In this document: positions 8,911 to 18,255 of the stretch, piece after piece
Position numbering within the stretch: position 1 is the first letter of the stretch
How the letters are laid out: each line of letters begins with the position of its first letter
DNA from: Jutongia huaianensis
GTDB lineage: Bacteria > Bacillota > Clostridia > Lachnospirales > Lachnospiraceae
Direction: 5' to 3'
Length of the DNA stretch: 54,770 nucleotides
Assembly (NCBI RefSeq): GCF_014384985.1
Contig: NZ_JACRSX010000019.1
Span: 1-54,770, forward strand
Made by a program: the position numbers and the translations under genes
Notes under the pieces: generated by a model
What the model saw: the letters and a program-made list of their open reading frames with translations, nothing else
What the model was told of the DNA's origin: nothing
Database searches by the model: none

Positions 8911-10030
8911 ATCGTACCCTCCTCAGCTTCCATACACTGATGATCACACAAATGATCCCGATCAGTGCCAGCGTCACCATATTGACCATATAACGATGAC
9001 TATCCCCATATACGGACAGACTCTTGAAACCATTGACGATCAGGGTACCCGGATTGATCCTGTTGACCACCGGACATTTTTTCTCAATGATAAATGTAAT
9101 GTCCCCCCACTGAAGACCTGCCAGAAAGGAACTGATCATAAATACTGCCACACAGATTCCTTCCTTTTTCTGAACCGGCCCTTTAATAAAGACAGCGATC
9201 ACCTCTCCGATCGCCAGTGCCGTAAAGCTGCCGATCCATCCTCCCAGAAGGACAAGTCCTGCATTCTGTCCGAAATCCTGGTCATAAACAAATACACAAG
9301 CACCGATCACAACAGCTACGATAATGCAATATAATATATATGTGGCCGTAAAATCGTACAGTACCTGACGCAGCTTCGGTGTCGGTGCAACATTTCTCCT
9401 TGCCCCCACTGCTGTGAGGTCCGCCTGAATGTCATTTCCGTTGTACATACCCACCATGGTTCCGATCAGACAGGTCATCGCGATCAGCGCATAAAAATAC
9501 TGGGCATAGGGATCCTTATCGGTCCCCTTTAACGGGATTTCCGCAATTTTTGCCTGTGTTCCCGCCGCCATATCCATCACAAAAGCCGACACCTGATCCG
9601 GATGCTTCTCCGCCATATCTGTGATCAATGCTGTATTTTCACGATACTGATCCAGAAATGTTTTGATCAGACTGCTGTAATGATCCGATGATTTCACTGT
9701 CAATGACAGATCGTCCTTTGCCTGAATGATTCCATATATCTTCTCAGACTGCAGTGCTTTTTCTGCCCCGGTCTGATCATCATATATCTTCACCTGAAAT
9801 AACGGAATCTCATCCTCCGTTTTTACCGCTTTCAGCATGGTGACAAACTCCTCCGGCAGCGCATCTCCTTTCACTACTCCCACCGGCACTTTCTGAAACT
9901 GCTCCAGATCATTGATCCCGCTAAACATAAAATAAAACAGCATTCCAAGGATCAAAGGAAATGCTAACGACCAGAAGATCAATGTTTTCTGCCGCAGCAT
10001 AGTTTTCATTCGATATTTGATATGTATCAT
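8897..10030 (-). CDS. ABC-2 type exporter permease (first permease, LnrM-like position)
   Basis: This 377-aa ABC-2 permease has an N-terminal helix (LIFWSLAFPLILGMLFYF, about 17-34) and a soluble outer domain to about residue 175. A run of membrane helices follows, including YFYALIAMTCLIGTMVGM and a last one at MVTLALIGIICVIISVW. AAGGAGA precedes the ATG at 10030. It starts 18 nt downstream of the ATPase gene and overlaps the next permease, so all three are one transcript. The two permeases share the architecture of a heterodimeric exporter, with each probably giving half of the channel. Confidence 0.8.
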   Translation of the reverse strand: MIHIKYRMKTMLRQKTLIFWSLAFPLILGMLFYFMFSGINDLEQFQKVPVGVVKGDALPEEFVTMLKAVKTEDEIPLFQVKIYDDQTGAEKALQSEKIYGIIQAKDDLSLTVKSSDHYSSLIKTFLDQYRENTALITDMAEKHPDQVSAFVMDMAAGTQAKIAEIPLKGTDKDPYAQYFYALIAMTCLIGTMVGMYNGNDIQADLTAVGARRNVAPTPKLRQVLYDFTATYILYCIIVAVVIGACVFVYDQDFGQNAGLVLLGGWIGSFTALAIGEVIAVFIKGPVQKKEGICVAVFMISSFLAGLQWGDITFIIEKKCPVVNRINPGTLIVNGFKSLSVYGDSHRYMVNMVTLALIGIICVIISVWKLRRVRYESI

Positions 10031-10048
10031 AAAAGTCTCCTTTTCGCA

Positions 10049-10984
10049 TCAGTCCCTGAGCTCCTTGCCGGTAATCTCCAAAAATACATCATTCAGCGTC
10101 GGAAGCTCTGAATGAACATTTCCAAACGCCGTCTCCTTTTCCTTCAACAGATCCAGAAGACGGAGTAAGTTGTGCTTTCCTTTCGAAAAACGAACCTTGA
10201 GAAATCCCTTATCATAGCTGACACCGATCACATGGGGAAGGGTTCGGATTGCATCGGAAACCTCCTCCGACAGCTCCATCACCTCCATCTGGATCGTCTC
10301 TCCCAGATCGATCATTGCCTTGAGCTCATCCTTCGTGCCAAGTGCCAGATTTCTTCCCTTATCCATAATGGCGATCCGGGTACAGATCTGCTCTACCTCC
10401 TCCATGTAATGCGTCGTGTAAATGATCGTGGCTCCCTGCCGGTTCAGCTCCCGGATCCCCTCCAGAATCTTATTACGGCTCTGGGGATCTACCGCAACCG
10501 TGGGCTCATCCAGAATGATCAGCTTCGGTTTATGGGCAATTCCACATGCAATATTTAAGCGGCGGAGCAGTCCTCCGGATAGCTTCTTCGGATAAAATTT
10601 CCGAAACTCAGACAGACCGGCAAATTCAATCGCTTCCTCCACCAGCCTTTTCCTCTGTCCCTTTTCCGGTACATATAATCCGCAAAAATAGTCAATATTT
10701 TCATAAACAGTCAGCTCCTGAAATACTGCCACATTCTGCATAATAATACCGATATCCTTTTTGATATCATAGCTGGCAGGCGTCATTTCCTGTCCGAAGA
10801 TTTCAATATGACCTTTATCATAGGAAAGCAGCGACAAAAGGCAATGGATCGTTGTAGATTTTCCACTGCCGTTTGGCCCCAGAAGGCCAAAAATCTCTCC
10901 CTCCTCAATCTCCAGATTAAAATGATCCACGGCTACCAGATCTCCGTATCTTTTTACTAAATTTTCAATTTTTACAACCTTCAT
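10049..10984 (-). CDS. ABC exporter ATP-binding protein (LnrL-like)
   Basis: The 311-aa ATPase carries Walker A GPNGSGKST, the Q-loop (MQN), the signature LSGGLLRRL (a variant of LSGGQ), Walker B LIILDEPTVAVDP and the switch histidine in YTTHYMEE. A C-terminal extension of about 80 residues is typical of ABC-2 drug and antibiotic exporters. I start it at the ATG at 10984, which has AAAGGGA upstream and begins the conserved MKVVKIENLVKRYG. An earlier in-frame start would add 36 residues with no homology. It is the first gene of the exporter operon, transcribed away from the histidine kinase gene. Confidence 0.85.
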   Translation of the reverse strand: MKVVKIENLVKRYGDLVAVDHFNLEIEEGEIFGLLGPNGSGKSTTIHCLLSLLSYDKGHIEIFGQEMTPASYDIKKDIGIIMQNVAVFQELTVYENIDYFCGLYVPEKGQRKRLVEEAIEFAGLSEFRKFYPKKLSGGLLRRLNIACGIAHKPKLIILDEPTVAVDPQSRNKILEGIRELNRQGATIIYTTHYMEEVEQICTRIAIMDKGRNLALGTKDELKAMIDLGETIQMEVMELSEEVSDAIRTLPHVIGVSYDKGFLKVRFSKGKHNLLRLLDLLKEKETAFGNVHSELPTLNDVFLEITGKELRD

Positions 10985-11060
10985 AATATGATATCCCTTT
11001 CTCAGACATAAAATTTCACACCTGCTGTAAAACATACTTCTATAATACCGAAATAAACAG

Positions 11061-11151
11061 TACCATGGTAGTGAAAATTGTAAAAATGCCATATGACATT
11101 TGTCACATTCTCAAAATGCTTATGGATATCCCCTTTCAAATCCCTTATAAT
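11061..11151. promoter_or_regulatory. Divergent regulatory region with palindromes and a kinase promoter
   Basis: The 220-bp gap between the exporter and kinase genes holds a perfect 10-bp palindrome TACCATGGTA (11061-11070). It also holds the inverted repeat TGACA-TT-TGTCA (11094-11105). A plus-strand promoter TGGATA (11123-11128), 17 bp, TATAAT (11146-11151) lies 55 bp before the kinase start. The palindromes are candidate sites for the adjacent NarL-type regulator; this is inference. Confidence 0.55.
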
Positions 11152-11211
11152 AAAAGCAGTATATTTACGGATTTGATATTTTAATTCACAGAAAGACGAG
11201 GGCTAATGACA

Positions 11212-12291
11212 ATGTCTACCTACATAGATTCTATTTTCGTGTTTATCCTGTGTGTTCTGGCCTGTCCGTCCTTCCGGCCGGATCCCATACACATTACCGG
11301 TATTCTGTTTCTGATCACGATATATTGCTTTGAACTGCTATGTTCATCCGATAAACAGCGGGCATATCTTGGAATTACCGTTCTGATCCTCTGCTTGTTT
11401 TTTCCGCAAATGTCGGTATTCTTACCATGGCATTGCTATGTGCTGTTTCTGCACCGGCAATATATCTCCTCCGGACTTTATCTTCTGCCGGTGATCAGCT
11501 ACAGTTATCGGATATCCGGTGAACCGATCCTGTTTCTCATGCTGATCACAGCAATCAGCTTTTATCTTGCCCACACCAACCGGATGCGTGCCGGTTTAAC
11601 GGAGCAGATCCATACTCTCCGGGATGACAGCGTCGAGCGGGAGCTTACTCTGCAGGAAGCAAACCGCCAAATATTAGAAAATCAAAATGATCAGATTTAT
11701 ATTGCAACGCTCCGGGAAAGGAACCGTATTGCCAGAGAGATTCATGATAATGTCGGTCATATGCTGTCCCGCTCTATTCTGCAGACAGGAGCACTGCTTG
11801 CCATCTGCAGGGATGAAGCCCTTACTCCTCATCTGTCCGCTTTAAAGGACACCCTTAACCTCGCCATGGATAACATCCGCAATAGTGTTCATGATCTGCG
11901 AGACGAATCCATTGACTTAAAATCGGCACTTCAGGACATCACCGATTCCTTCACCTTTTGTCCCGTGCTGTTACAGTGTAATATTTCCCGTCATATTTCC
12001 AAAAATGTCAAATACTGTTTCCTGGCGGTTACCAAAGAAGCACTCAATAACATCATGAAACACAGCAACGCCACAAAAGTGCTAATCACCGTCAGGGAAC
12101 ATCCGGCATTTTACCAGTTGTTGATCGAAGATAACGGAAATTCGGCGAAACCTTTCCCGGATTTCCACGGAATCTCATCTGACGGAATGGGCATTCCAAA
12201 TATGCGGGATCGTGTCGAGGCTCTTCACGGAATTCTGCATATCAGCCGGGAACACGGATTTCGAATATTTATCTCCATTCCGAAATCTTAA
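11212..12291 (+). CDS. Sensor histidine kinase, NarL/LnrJ type
   Basis: This HisKA_3-class kinase has about five hydrophobic N-terminal segments (residues 5-115) with almost no extracytoplasmic loops. A coiled linker follows. The dimerisation/phosphoacceptor helix is RERNRIAREIHDNVGHMLS, with the conserved histidine. A HATPase domain has an N-box around KEALNNIMKHSNA and a G-box GMGIPNMRDRV. I prefer the ATG at 11212 because GAGGG lies 9 nt upstream; an in-frame ATG at 11206 is only 3 nt from it and is also possible. It pairs with the regulator gene that starts about 70 nt downstream. Like LnrJ, it probably senses a membrane-active compound inside the bilayer. Confidence 0.85.
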   Translation: MSTYIDSIFVFILCVLACPSFRPDPIHITGILFLITIYCFELLCSSDKQRAYLGITVLILCLFFPQMSVFLPWHCYVLFLHRQYISSGLYLLPVISYSYRISGEPILFLMLITAISFYLAHTNRMRAGLTEQIHTLRDDSVERELTLQEANRQILENQNDQIYIATLRERNRIAREIHDNVGHMLSRSILQTGALLAICRDEALTPHLSALKDTLNLAMDNIRNSVHDLRDESIDLKSALQDITDSFTFCPVLLQCNISRHISKNVKYCFLAVTKEALNNIMKHSNATKVLITVREHPAFYQLLIEDNGNSAKPFPDFHGISSDGMGIPNMRDRVEALHGILHISREHGFRIFISIPKS

Positions 12292-12363
12292 CACTACTTT
12301 GCCGTGCGGCTTCTGCTGCTTCAATATTATCCTATAAAATACAAACAGGAAAGGAATTATATT

Positions 12364-12984
12364 ATGAATATCGTTTTGATCGATGATGACCAGCTCGTCT
12401 GCATGTCCTTAAAAATGATCCTGGAAGCCGATGATAACATTCAGGTTACCGCCATCGGCCACGATGGCAATGATGCACTTCCTTTATACCGGCAGTATCG
12501 CCCGGATGTTGTGCTAATGGATATCCGGATGCAGCACCGCAGCGGAACCGATGCATTATCTGATATCCTTGCAGAATTTCCCGATGCCAGAGTTCTTTTT
12601 CTCACTACCTTTGTAGACGACGAATACATCACCAAAGCCCTGCAGCTTGGTGCCAAAGGTTATATCGTCAAGCAGGACTATGAAACCATCATTCCGGCAC
12701 TGAACGCCGTTTACTCCGGGCAGAATGTTTATGGAAGCGAGATCATAGAAAAACTTCCGGAGCTTATGAGGCCGGAGCCCTCCTTCGACTACAACTCCCA
12801 CGGCATCACAGAAAAGGAATATGAAATCATCACTTTGGTGGCGCAGGGTCTCAGCAATAAAGAGATTTCCGCCCGGCTCTTTCTCAGCGAGGGAACCGTC
12901 CGTAATTATCTCAGCGGCATTCTGGAAAAGCTGGAGCTTAGAGACAGGACACAGCTTGCCGTATTTTATTATCAGCATGCCTGA
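12364..12984 (+). CDS. Response regulator, NarL/LuxR family (LnrK-like)
   Basis: The 206-aa regulator has a receiver domain with acidic pocket IDDDQ, phospho-acceptor aspartate in VVLMDIRMQ, the conserved threonine in FLTTF and lysine in GYIVKQD. The C-terminal LuxR helix-turn-helix is in GLSNKEISARLFLSEGTVRNYLSG. The ATG at 12364 is chosen because it begins the canonical MNIVLIDDD after AGGAAAGG; an earlier start adds 20 unrelated residues. It is the partner of the upstream kinase and is expected to activate the divergent exporter operon. Confidence 0.88.
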   Translation: MNIVLIDDDQLVCMSLKMILEADDNIQVTAIGHDGNDALPLYRQYRPDVVLMDIRMQHRSGTDALSDILAEFPDARVLFLTTFVDDEYITKALQLGAKGYIVKQDYETIIPALNAVYSGQNVYGSEIIEKLPELMRPEPSFDYNSHGITEKEYEIITLVAQGLSNKEISARLFLSEGTVRNYLSGILEKLELRDRTQLAVFYYQHA

Positions 12985-13021
12985 TGCCAAATATCCTACA
13001 GGCATTTTCCGATAATCGAGT

Positions 13022-13056
13022 AGGAGGTTTTACCCTGATGGCAAAACCTCCTTTTT
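13022..13056 (+). terminator. Rho-independent terminator after the two-component genes
   Basis: GGAGGTTTT and AAAACCTCC form a 9-bp stem around an 11-nt loop, followed by TTTTT, 40 bp past the regulator stop codon. There is no T-tract on the other strand, so it serves the plus strand only. Confidence 0.85.
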
Positions 13057-13116
13057 CTGTTTCTGCCTGCGATTTAAATATTTTAATGCAGACATTTTCT
13101 TCATATATTTTGTTAA

Positions 13117-14262
13117 TTATTTTTCCCGTTTTGTAAGCTCTACAATCTCACCGGAATCTCCGATGGACAGATAAATCTTTTCCGGCAAGCCGATACTTTC
13201 ATAACAGCCCTCGGAAACATACTCATTCTTTCCTGCTTCATAACATCTTCCGCCATCCATGCCGCTAAAGGAAACCGGCTTTCCGTCCTCATCGCAAAGC
13301 TCCATCCAGCTTGCGGATGCGTCCCCGGACACGCCCTTTTCTTCATAATGTGCAGTCAGATAAGAACCCACCTCTGTCGTCGTCAGTTTTACTTCCTTTA
13401 AAGTCACCTGGGTACCCGGTATCGGATTGTTCTTCTGATCCTGCATCACATAATAAGCACTTTTTTCTGTACTGTGATCCTTCACATCAATTTCAATCGC
13501 CGGATCATAATGGGTTTCACTGCTGTTATTCAGCATCAGAAGCGGCTGGATCGTCAGCTGGAATTTCTGTTTTCCGGAACGACGTTTTGCATTGACCTCA
13601 ATAACTCCCTTCGTGCCGGATAACTGTTTCACATCCCTTGAAACGATTTCCGCATCCTTCGCATCCTTTTCCTGTAAATGCAGCCGAACCGGGATCAACC
13701 CCTTTTTCTCACAATAGTCTGAAATGGAAATATCTGCGTTTTCATCAATCCCCAGATCAGAAACAGAAGAGGTCATTTCATCCGGATCCATAACCAGCAG
13801 ATATTTATCCGGATTTTTAATATTTACATTTACAATGGCTGTTACATATTTGCTGTCACAAAGAACAGAATCCACTTCATAATCCAGAATATCTGCATTT
13901 TTCCGGGAAGCATCCATAGTTACCTCCGGATGACTTTCAATCAGCTTTCTGGCATCTTCAGTAAGATGACTTCCTGATTTTCCCCAGAAATCCTGTATTC
14001 CAAAATAATGCGTTGCCGCATAAGCTCCCCCTGCTCCTGCTGTCAGTACCACGGCCACCAGTGCCGCAGCCACCGCTGCCTTCTGCCAGGTAAATCCTAT
14101 CATTCTCCGATTATTTCTGTTCCCACCGTCAAAAGCACCGGAATTTTCCTTTTGCTTCTCGTTCGCCATTTTCAAAACCTTCCGGTTCAGATCTCCCGAC
14201 AACTGTTTCCCCTGATGATATGTTTCTCTGATAATCTCGTCTACTCTATCTTTCATATCCAT
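13117..14262 (-). CDS. Putative single-pass anti-sigma factor with large outer domain
   Basis: The 381-aa protein has a short cytosolic N-terminus (1-55) with charged helices. One transmembrane segment (about 57-80, KAAVAAALVAVVLTAGAGG) follows, then an outer domain of about 300 residues. That topology, and its position overlapping the 3' end of an ECF sigma gene by 17 nt, suggest it is the cognate anti-sigma factor. It lacks the CHC2 zinc motif of ZAS anti-sigma factors. The outer domain is mostly beta-strand-like and I do not recognise it; DUF4179-type proteins have the same plan. The start at 14262 has GGAGGCGA just upstream. Ligand and regulon are unknown. Confidence 0.6.
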   Translation of the reverse strand: MDMKDRVDEIIRETYHQGKQLSGDLNRKVLKMANEKQKENSGAFDGGNRNNRRMIGFTWQKAAVAAALVAVVLTAGAGGAYAATHYFGIQDFWGKSGSHLTEDARKLIESHPEVTMDASRKNADILDYEVDSVLCDSKYVTAIVNVNIKNPDKYLLVMDPDEMTSSVSDLGIDENADISISDYCEKKGLIPVRLHLQEKDAKDAEIVSRDVKQLSGTKGVIEVNAKRRSGKQKFQLTIQPLLMLNNSSETHYDPAIEIDVKDHSTEKSAYYVMQDQKNNPIPGTQVTLKEVKLTTTEVGSYLTAHYEEKGVSGDASASWMELCDEDGKPVSFSGMDGGRCYEAGKNEYVSEGCYESIGLPEKIYLSIGDSGEIVELTKREK

Positions 14263-14806
14263 TCGCCTCCAATTCCTGTTTGATCTTTTTTCTTGCCCGA
14301 AGCAGCCGGCTTGTCACAGTTCCCCTGCTAATCTTCAGTTGATCTGCAATTTCCTGTGTTGTCAGATCCATACTGTAATGAAGTAATACCACAACACGAT
14401 ACTTTTCGGGCAGCCCATTGACCACCCGCTGTACCAGCTTTCCTGTCTCCTGTTTCACATAATCCTGCAACAGATCTGTTTCCCCCGGTATTTCTTCACC
14501 AAGTGTCCCATTTTCCGGACCAATATTCTGCATTACATATTTCTGTCTGCGTTTTTCCTTGCGCCACTGATTTTTCCAAAGATTGGCTGCTACGCCTGCC
14601 AGAAACTTTCCTGCCATATCCGGCTCCACAGGCCGCGTAATTTCCATCGCCTTCAGAAATGTATCCTGATACAGATCCTCTGCACTGCTTCGATTTCCTG
14701 TCAGATAACAGCAAAACCGAAATACATCCTCCCCATAAGATGCTATGCTTTGTTCTATTTCTTCTATTGTCACGCTGCTCTCCTCACTGAAAGGATTGGA
14801 TTCCAT
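14246..14806 (-). CDS. ECF-type RNA polymerase sigma factor
   Basis: The 186-aa protein contains sigma region 2 (about 25-95, with NRSSAEDLYQDTFLKAME) and region 4 (about 125-180, with LPEKYRVVVLLHYSMDL and an HTH in TQEIADQLKISRGTVTSRLL). There is no region 3, as expected for an ECF factor. Its end overlaps the putative anti-sigma gene, consistent with coupled stoichiometric expression. Such pairs usually autoregulate, but I could not find a convincing GAAAC-type -35 with a matched -10 in the 200-bp upstream region. Confidence 0.87.
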   Translation of the reverse strand: MESNPFSEESSVTIEEIEQSIASYGEDVFRFCCYLTGNRSSAEDLYQDTFLKAMEITRPVEPDMAGKFLAGVAANLWKNQWRKEKRRQKYVMQNIGPENGTLGEEIPGETDLLQDYVKQETGKLVQRVVNGLPEKYRVVVLLHYSMDLTTQEIADQLKISRGTVTSRLLRARKKIKQELEANGYER

Positions 14807-15004
14807 CGATGTATTTATTACCCTTTCACTTATATTATGTCGTCAGTTTCGCCGCTGATTGCATACAAAAAACCGGAAATGAAACGTAATTTCAAAATGC
14901 AGTTGTTATACATCTGCCGCAAACTGTGCTTTATATATTTCGGTAAAAATAGTAACGGTAAATTATTTCGAAGGAAATTTACTGATCAACTTTTCAGAAA
15001 TCGA

Positions 15005-15805
15005 TCAGACATTAAACGGTAATTGATTGATGACCTGCATCACACCACATTCATTATTAGACGGAGCAATATGACGGGCAATCTCCTTCAACCGGGGATG
15101 CCCGTTTTCCATACAATAGCTTTCCCCACAGCTTTTCAAAAGCTCCACATCATTGAGATAATCCCCAAACGCCATACACTCCTCCGGCTTGATCTGATAT
15201 TTTCTCTGAATCGCAGCAATTCCTGCTCCTTTATTGGCACTGGCATTGGCGATATCGATCCAGCTGTCCCCGGATACCACAACTGCCAGTCTCTCCGGCA
15301 GATCTGCAAATGCAGCCGCAGCCTTGTCTACCTGATAATTCTCTACAAATATCGCAATCTTAACAATCCGGTCCTTTAGTGCCTCTTCCATCACATTCTC
15401 ACATTTCGTCAGACGGTGATAATACATGGATGCTTCTTTAAAAACAGCTGCCTTCGTATCCTGTCGGATATATGCTCCTTTCACGCCACAGAGCATGGGG
15501 GTGACTCCTTCCATCCGGTTCAGCCTGTCCACACAATAACGCAGATCCTCTGACGGGATCTTATCACAATATAACGCCTCCTCCTTTTCATAGACAACAC
15601 CACCGTTTTCTGCCACATAAAGAAACTCGTCCTTCAACTCTCCCATATTATCCCGAAGAGTATAATACTGGCGTCCGCTGGCGATCACTTTACGGATCTG
15701 CGGATGATTCTTCACCCACGCCGGAAAATCCGGCGGCAGCTCCTTCCGGTCATTCAAAAGTGTTCCATCCATATCAAATGCAGTAAGCTTTATATTCTTC
15801 ATCAT
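15005..15805 (-). CDS. Cof-type HAD hydrolase (sugar- or nucleotide-phosphate phosphatase)
   Basis: The 266-aa protein is a IIB-cap HAD phosphatase. It has the nucleophile motif FDMDGTLLND (9-18), motif II in VIASGRQY, and motif IV GDYLNDVELLKSCG near residue 215. The cap domain lies between about residues 85 and 185. Members act on sugar phosphates, flavin mononucleotide or pyridoxal phosphate; the substrate cannot be told from sequence. Two adjacent in-frame ATGs (15805 and 15802) follow GAGGA; either is possible. It stands alone, with about 200 bp before the sigma gene and 246 bp to the divergent exporter operon. Confidence 0.8.
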   Translation of the reverse strand: MMKNIKLTAFDMDGTLLNDRKELPPDFPAWVKNHPQIRKVIASGRQYYTLRDNMGELKDEFLYVAENGGVVYEKEEALYCDKIPSEDLRYCVDRLNRMEGVTPMLCGVKGAYIRQDTKAAVFKEASMYYHRLTKCENVMEEALKDRIVKIAIFVENYQVDKAAAAFADLPERLAVVVSGDSWIDIANASANKGAGIAAIQRKYQIKPEECMAFGDYLNDVELLKSCGESYCMENGHPRLKEIARHIAPSNNECGVMQVINQLPFNV

Positions 15806-15933
15806 TCATTCCTCGTCTCTTTTCTCTATATTCTCTGATTCACATTTTCTGTTTGTAATTCACTTTCCTTATTATGAACAGAATTTCAAGAAAAAACAAG
15901 CCTCCTTTCAAAACGACATTTTGTAAAATATAC

Positions 15934-15962
15934 TTGACATTTTGTCATGAGCTCATTATACT
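15934..15962 (+). promoter_or_regulatory. Sigma-A promoter of the exporter/XRE operon with overlapping operator-like repeats
   Basis: TTGACA (15934-15939), a 17-bp spacer and TATACT (15957-15962) make a near-consensus promoter about 90 bp before the ATPase gene. The -35 lies in the inverted repeat TGACA-TTT-TGTCA (15935-15947). ATGAGCTCAT, a perfect palindrome, fills the spacer at 15947-15956. GACATTTTGT also occurs at 15915-15924, 21 bp upstream of its second copy. These are plausible sites for the operon's XRE regulator. Confidence 0.75.
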
Positions 15963-16051
15963 CTTATACAAGTAACACACATAATAACTCAGAAGAAAAG
16001 ACGGTTTTACATATCAATCCGACCGCTTTTCCCATATGAACGGAGGTTCCT

Positions 16052-16966
16052 ATGAAACTGGAAGTGAAAAATATTACAAAGTCTTTCGGCGAAACAAATG
16101 TCCTGAAGGGCATTTCCTTTTCTGTTGAAAGCGGTAAGGCCCTTGGACTGCTGGGCCGGAACGGTGCCGGCAAGACTACCACGATCCGCATCCTGATGGA
16201 TGTATTTCATGCAAACAGCGGTGAGATCACCTTAGACGGTAAGCCCTTCGAGCCCCGCAAGGTACAGATTGGATATCTCCCGGAGGAGAGAGGGTTATAT
16301 CCCAAACGAAAGGTTCTGGAGCAGATGATATACCTTGCTATGCTCCGGGGTGTCAGCCGGAAAACGGCTTCTGCCAATGCAAAACGCTGGCTGGAGCGTC
16401 TGGAGGTGTCCCAATATCAGGATAGACTTCTGGAGACCCTTTCCAAAGGAAATCAGCAGAAGGTCCAGCTTGCCTCCACTCTGGTCTGCGATCCGGAGAT
16501 CGTGATCCTGGATGAACCCTTCAGCGGTCTTGATCCGGTCAATTCCCAGATTCTGCAGGAGGTAGTTCAGGAGATGATCCGGGATGGCAAAATTGTCATC
16601 TTCTCCAGCCACCAGATGAGCTATGTGGAAGAATTCTGTGAGGATATCGTGATCATCAATCACGGAGAAGTGGTTCTGTCCGGTCATCTGGACACCATTA
16701 AACGTGACTTTGGAAAGGATCAGCTTGTCTTAAGTGCCCTTGATCTGAGCCCGGAGGAGTTTACGGATCAGTTGCAGAGCCGTCTTTCTGACATTGTCCA
16801 GATTACAGGACAGACGAAAGAGGATGTGATCGTTCGTCTCAATGAAGGCGTAAGCCGCCGCGAGCTGCTGGCAAAGCTGTCCCAGATGGAGGACATTTCC
16901 ATTGAGCATTTCGAAACCTATAAACCATCCCTGAACGATATCTTTGTTGCCCGTGCCGGTGAATAG
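16052..16966 (+). CDS. ABC transporter ATP-binding protein (NatA-like)
   Basis: The 304-aa ATPase has Walker A GRNGAGKTT, an LSKGNQQKV signature (the variant common in NatA-like proteins), Walker B IVILDEPFSGLDP and the H-loop in IFSSHQMSYVEEF. The segment GYLPEERGLYPKRKV is typical of NatA/CcmA-type exporters. About 80 C-terminal residues follow the nucleotide-binding domain. GGAGG precedes the ATG. It is the first gene of a four-gene operon with an ABC-2 permease, a small membrane protein and an XRE regulator. Export of sodium or of a toxic small molecule is family-based inference. Confidence 0.85.
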   Translation: MKLEVKNITKSFGETNVLKGISFSVESGKALGLLGRNGAGKTTTIRILMDVFHANSGEITLDGKPFEPRKVQIGYLPEERGLYPKRKVLEQMIYLAMLRGVSRKTASANAKRWLERLEVSQYQDRLLETLSKGNQQKVQLASTLVCDPEIVILDEPFSGLDPVNSQILQEVVQEMIRDGKIVIFSSHQMSYVEEFCEDIVIINHGEVVLSGHLDTIKRDFGKDQLVLSALDLSPEEFTDQLQSRLSDIVQITGQTKEDVIVRLNEGVSRRELLAKLSQMEDISIEHFETYKPSLNDIFVARAGE

Positions 16967-16983
16967 CACAAAAAGGAGAGCTT

Positions 16984-18255
16984 ATGAAACGATTTTTTAC
17001 CATATATGAATTTGAATTAAAAAGTTATTTAAAAAATAAATCTTTTACCATTACAACCATCCTTCTGGTGGTTCTGCTCTTTGCAGCCACCTTTCTGCCT
17101 CGTTTCTTTGATATGTCAGATATGCTTGGCATCGAAAAGACTTCCACAGAGTCCGGAGATAACAAGGATACCTCCGATAAAACGAAAACAGACGAAAAGG
17201 ATAAAACAAAGATCGGCGTTGTTGATGAAACCGGCATACTCGGAGACATGTCTGTTTTGAAACAGACCTTTGAGGATACCGACATCGTTGCTATGAAGAC
17301 AGAAAAAGAGCTGAAAAAAGCCGTGAAAGCAGAAGACGTGTCGGCCGGCTTTGATGTCAAGGATGATCTGAATTACGAGTATTATGTGATAAACCGTGAT
17401 ATGTACGACGAGAATCAGATGATCTTCGAGGGACTTCTTTCCCAGGTACATCAGCAGCTTTACTGTCAGAAAAAGGGTCTGGATTATGCAACCTTTGCCG
17501 CCGAATACGATGCTCCTGTCAACTGCACCGAAAAGATCCTTGGAAAGGATGCCGGCGATAATTACTGGTACTGCTATGTCCTTGTTATGGTGATCTTTAT
17601 GATGATCATCCTGTACGGTGTTATGGTTGCCACCTCGGTCACAGTTGAAAAAAGCAACCGATCCATCGAGGTTCTTGTCACCAGTGTGGATGCAAAATAT
17701 CTGCTGTTCGGCAAAGTATTTGCCGGAGCCACTGCTGCAATCGTACAGATCAGTCTGATCCTTGCATCGGCCCTGATCGGTTACAACATCAATCACACAT
17801 ACTGGGGCGATAAGCTGGATATGATCCTGAAGATTCCCGGCAGTGTCCTTGCGGGATTTGCCGTATTTGGCATCGGCGGTTTTCTGTTCTACGCCTTTCT
17901 TTATGGCGCAATGGGTGCTCTTGTCTCCAAGACAGAGGATATCAACAAATCTGCCGGAACTCTGCAAATGCTTATTATGATCGTCTATTTTGTGGTAATG
18001 TTCCAGCTTCCGACACCGGACAGCGTCGTGATGAAGGTCTGCTCCTTCCTGCCATTTTCTTCCTATTCCGCTATGTTTGTGCGGATCGGTATGGGAAGCG
18101 TTACCATGGCAGAAATCATGACATCCGCAGTGATCCTGTTTGTATCGACCTTTGCAGCCGGATGGCTTGCCGCCAAGATCTACCGTATGGGTACTCTGCT
18201 CTATGGTAATCCGATCAAGCTGACGACCGCATTGAAAAATCTGAAAAATAATTAG
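16984..18255 (+). CDS. ABC-2 type permease (NatB-like)
   Basis: The 423-aa permease has an N-terminal helix (about 22-40, TTILLVVLLFAATFLP) and a hydrophilic outer domain (about 45-190). That domain is rich in Lys/Asp/Thr just after the helix. Five to six helices follow from about residue 195 (YVLVMVIFMMIILYGVMVA) to 405. The motif TSVTVEKSNRSIEVLVTS after the second helix is characteristic of NatB/YhaP exporters. It begins 17 nt after the ATPase gene behind AAAAGGAGAG. It should form a homodimer with two ATPase subunits. Confidence 0.85.
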   Translation: MKRFFTIYEFELKSYLKNKSFTITTILLVVLLFAATFLPRFFDMSDMLGIEKTSTESGDNKDTSDKTKTDEKDKTKIGVVDETGILGDMSVLKQTFEDTDIVAMKTEKELKKAVKAEDVSAGFDVKDDLNYEYYVINRDMYDENQMIFEGLLSQVHQQLYCQKKGLDYATFAAEYDAPVNCTEKILGKDAGDNYWYCYVLVMVIFMMIILYGVMVATSVTVEKSNRSIEVLVTSVDAKYLLFGKVFAGATAAIVQISLILASALIGYNINHTYWGDKLDMILKIPGSVLAGFAVFGIGGFLFYAFLYGAMGALVSKTEDINKSAGTLQMLIMIVYFVVMFQLPTPDSVVMKVCSFLPFSSYSAMFVRIGMGSVTMAEIMTSAVILFVSTFAAGWLAAKIYRMGTLLYGNPIKLTTALKNLKNN

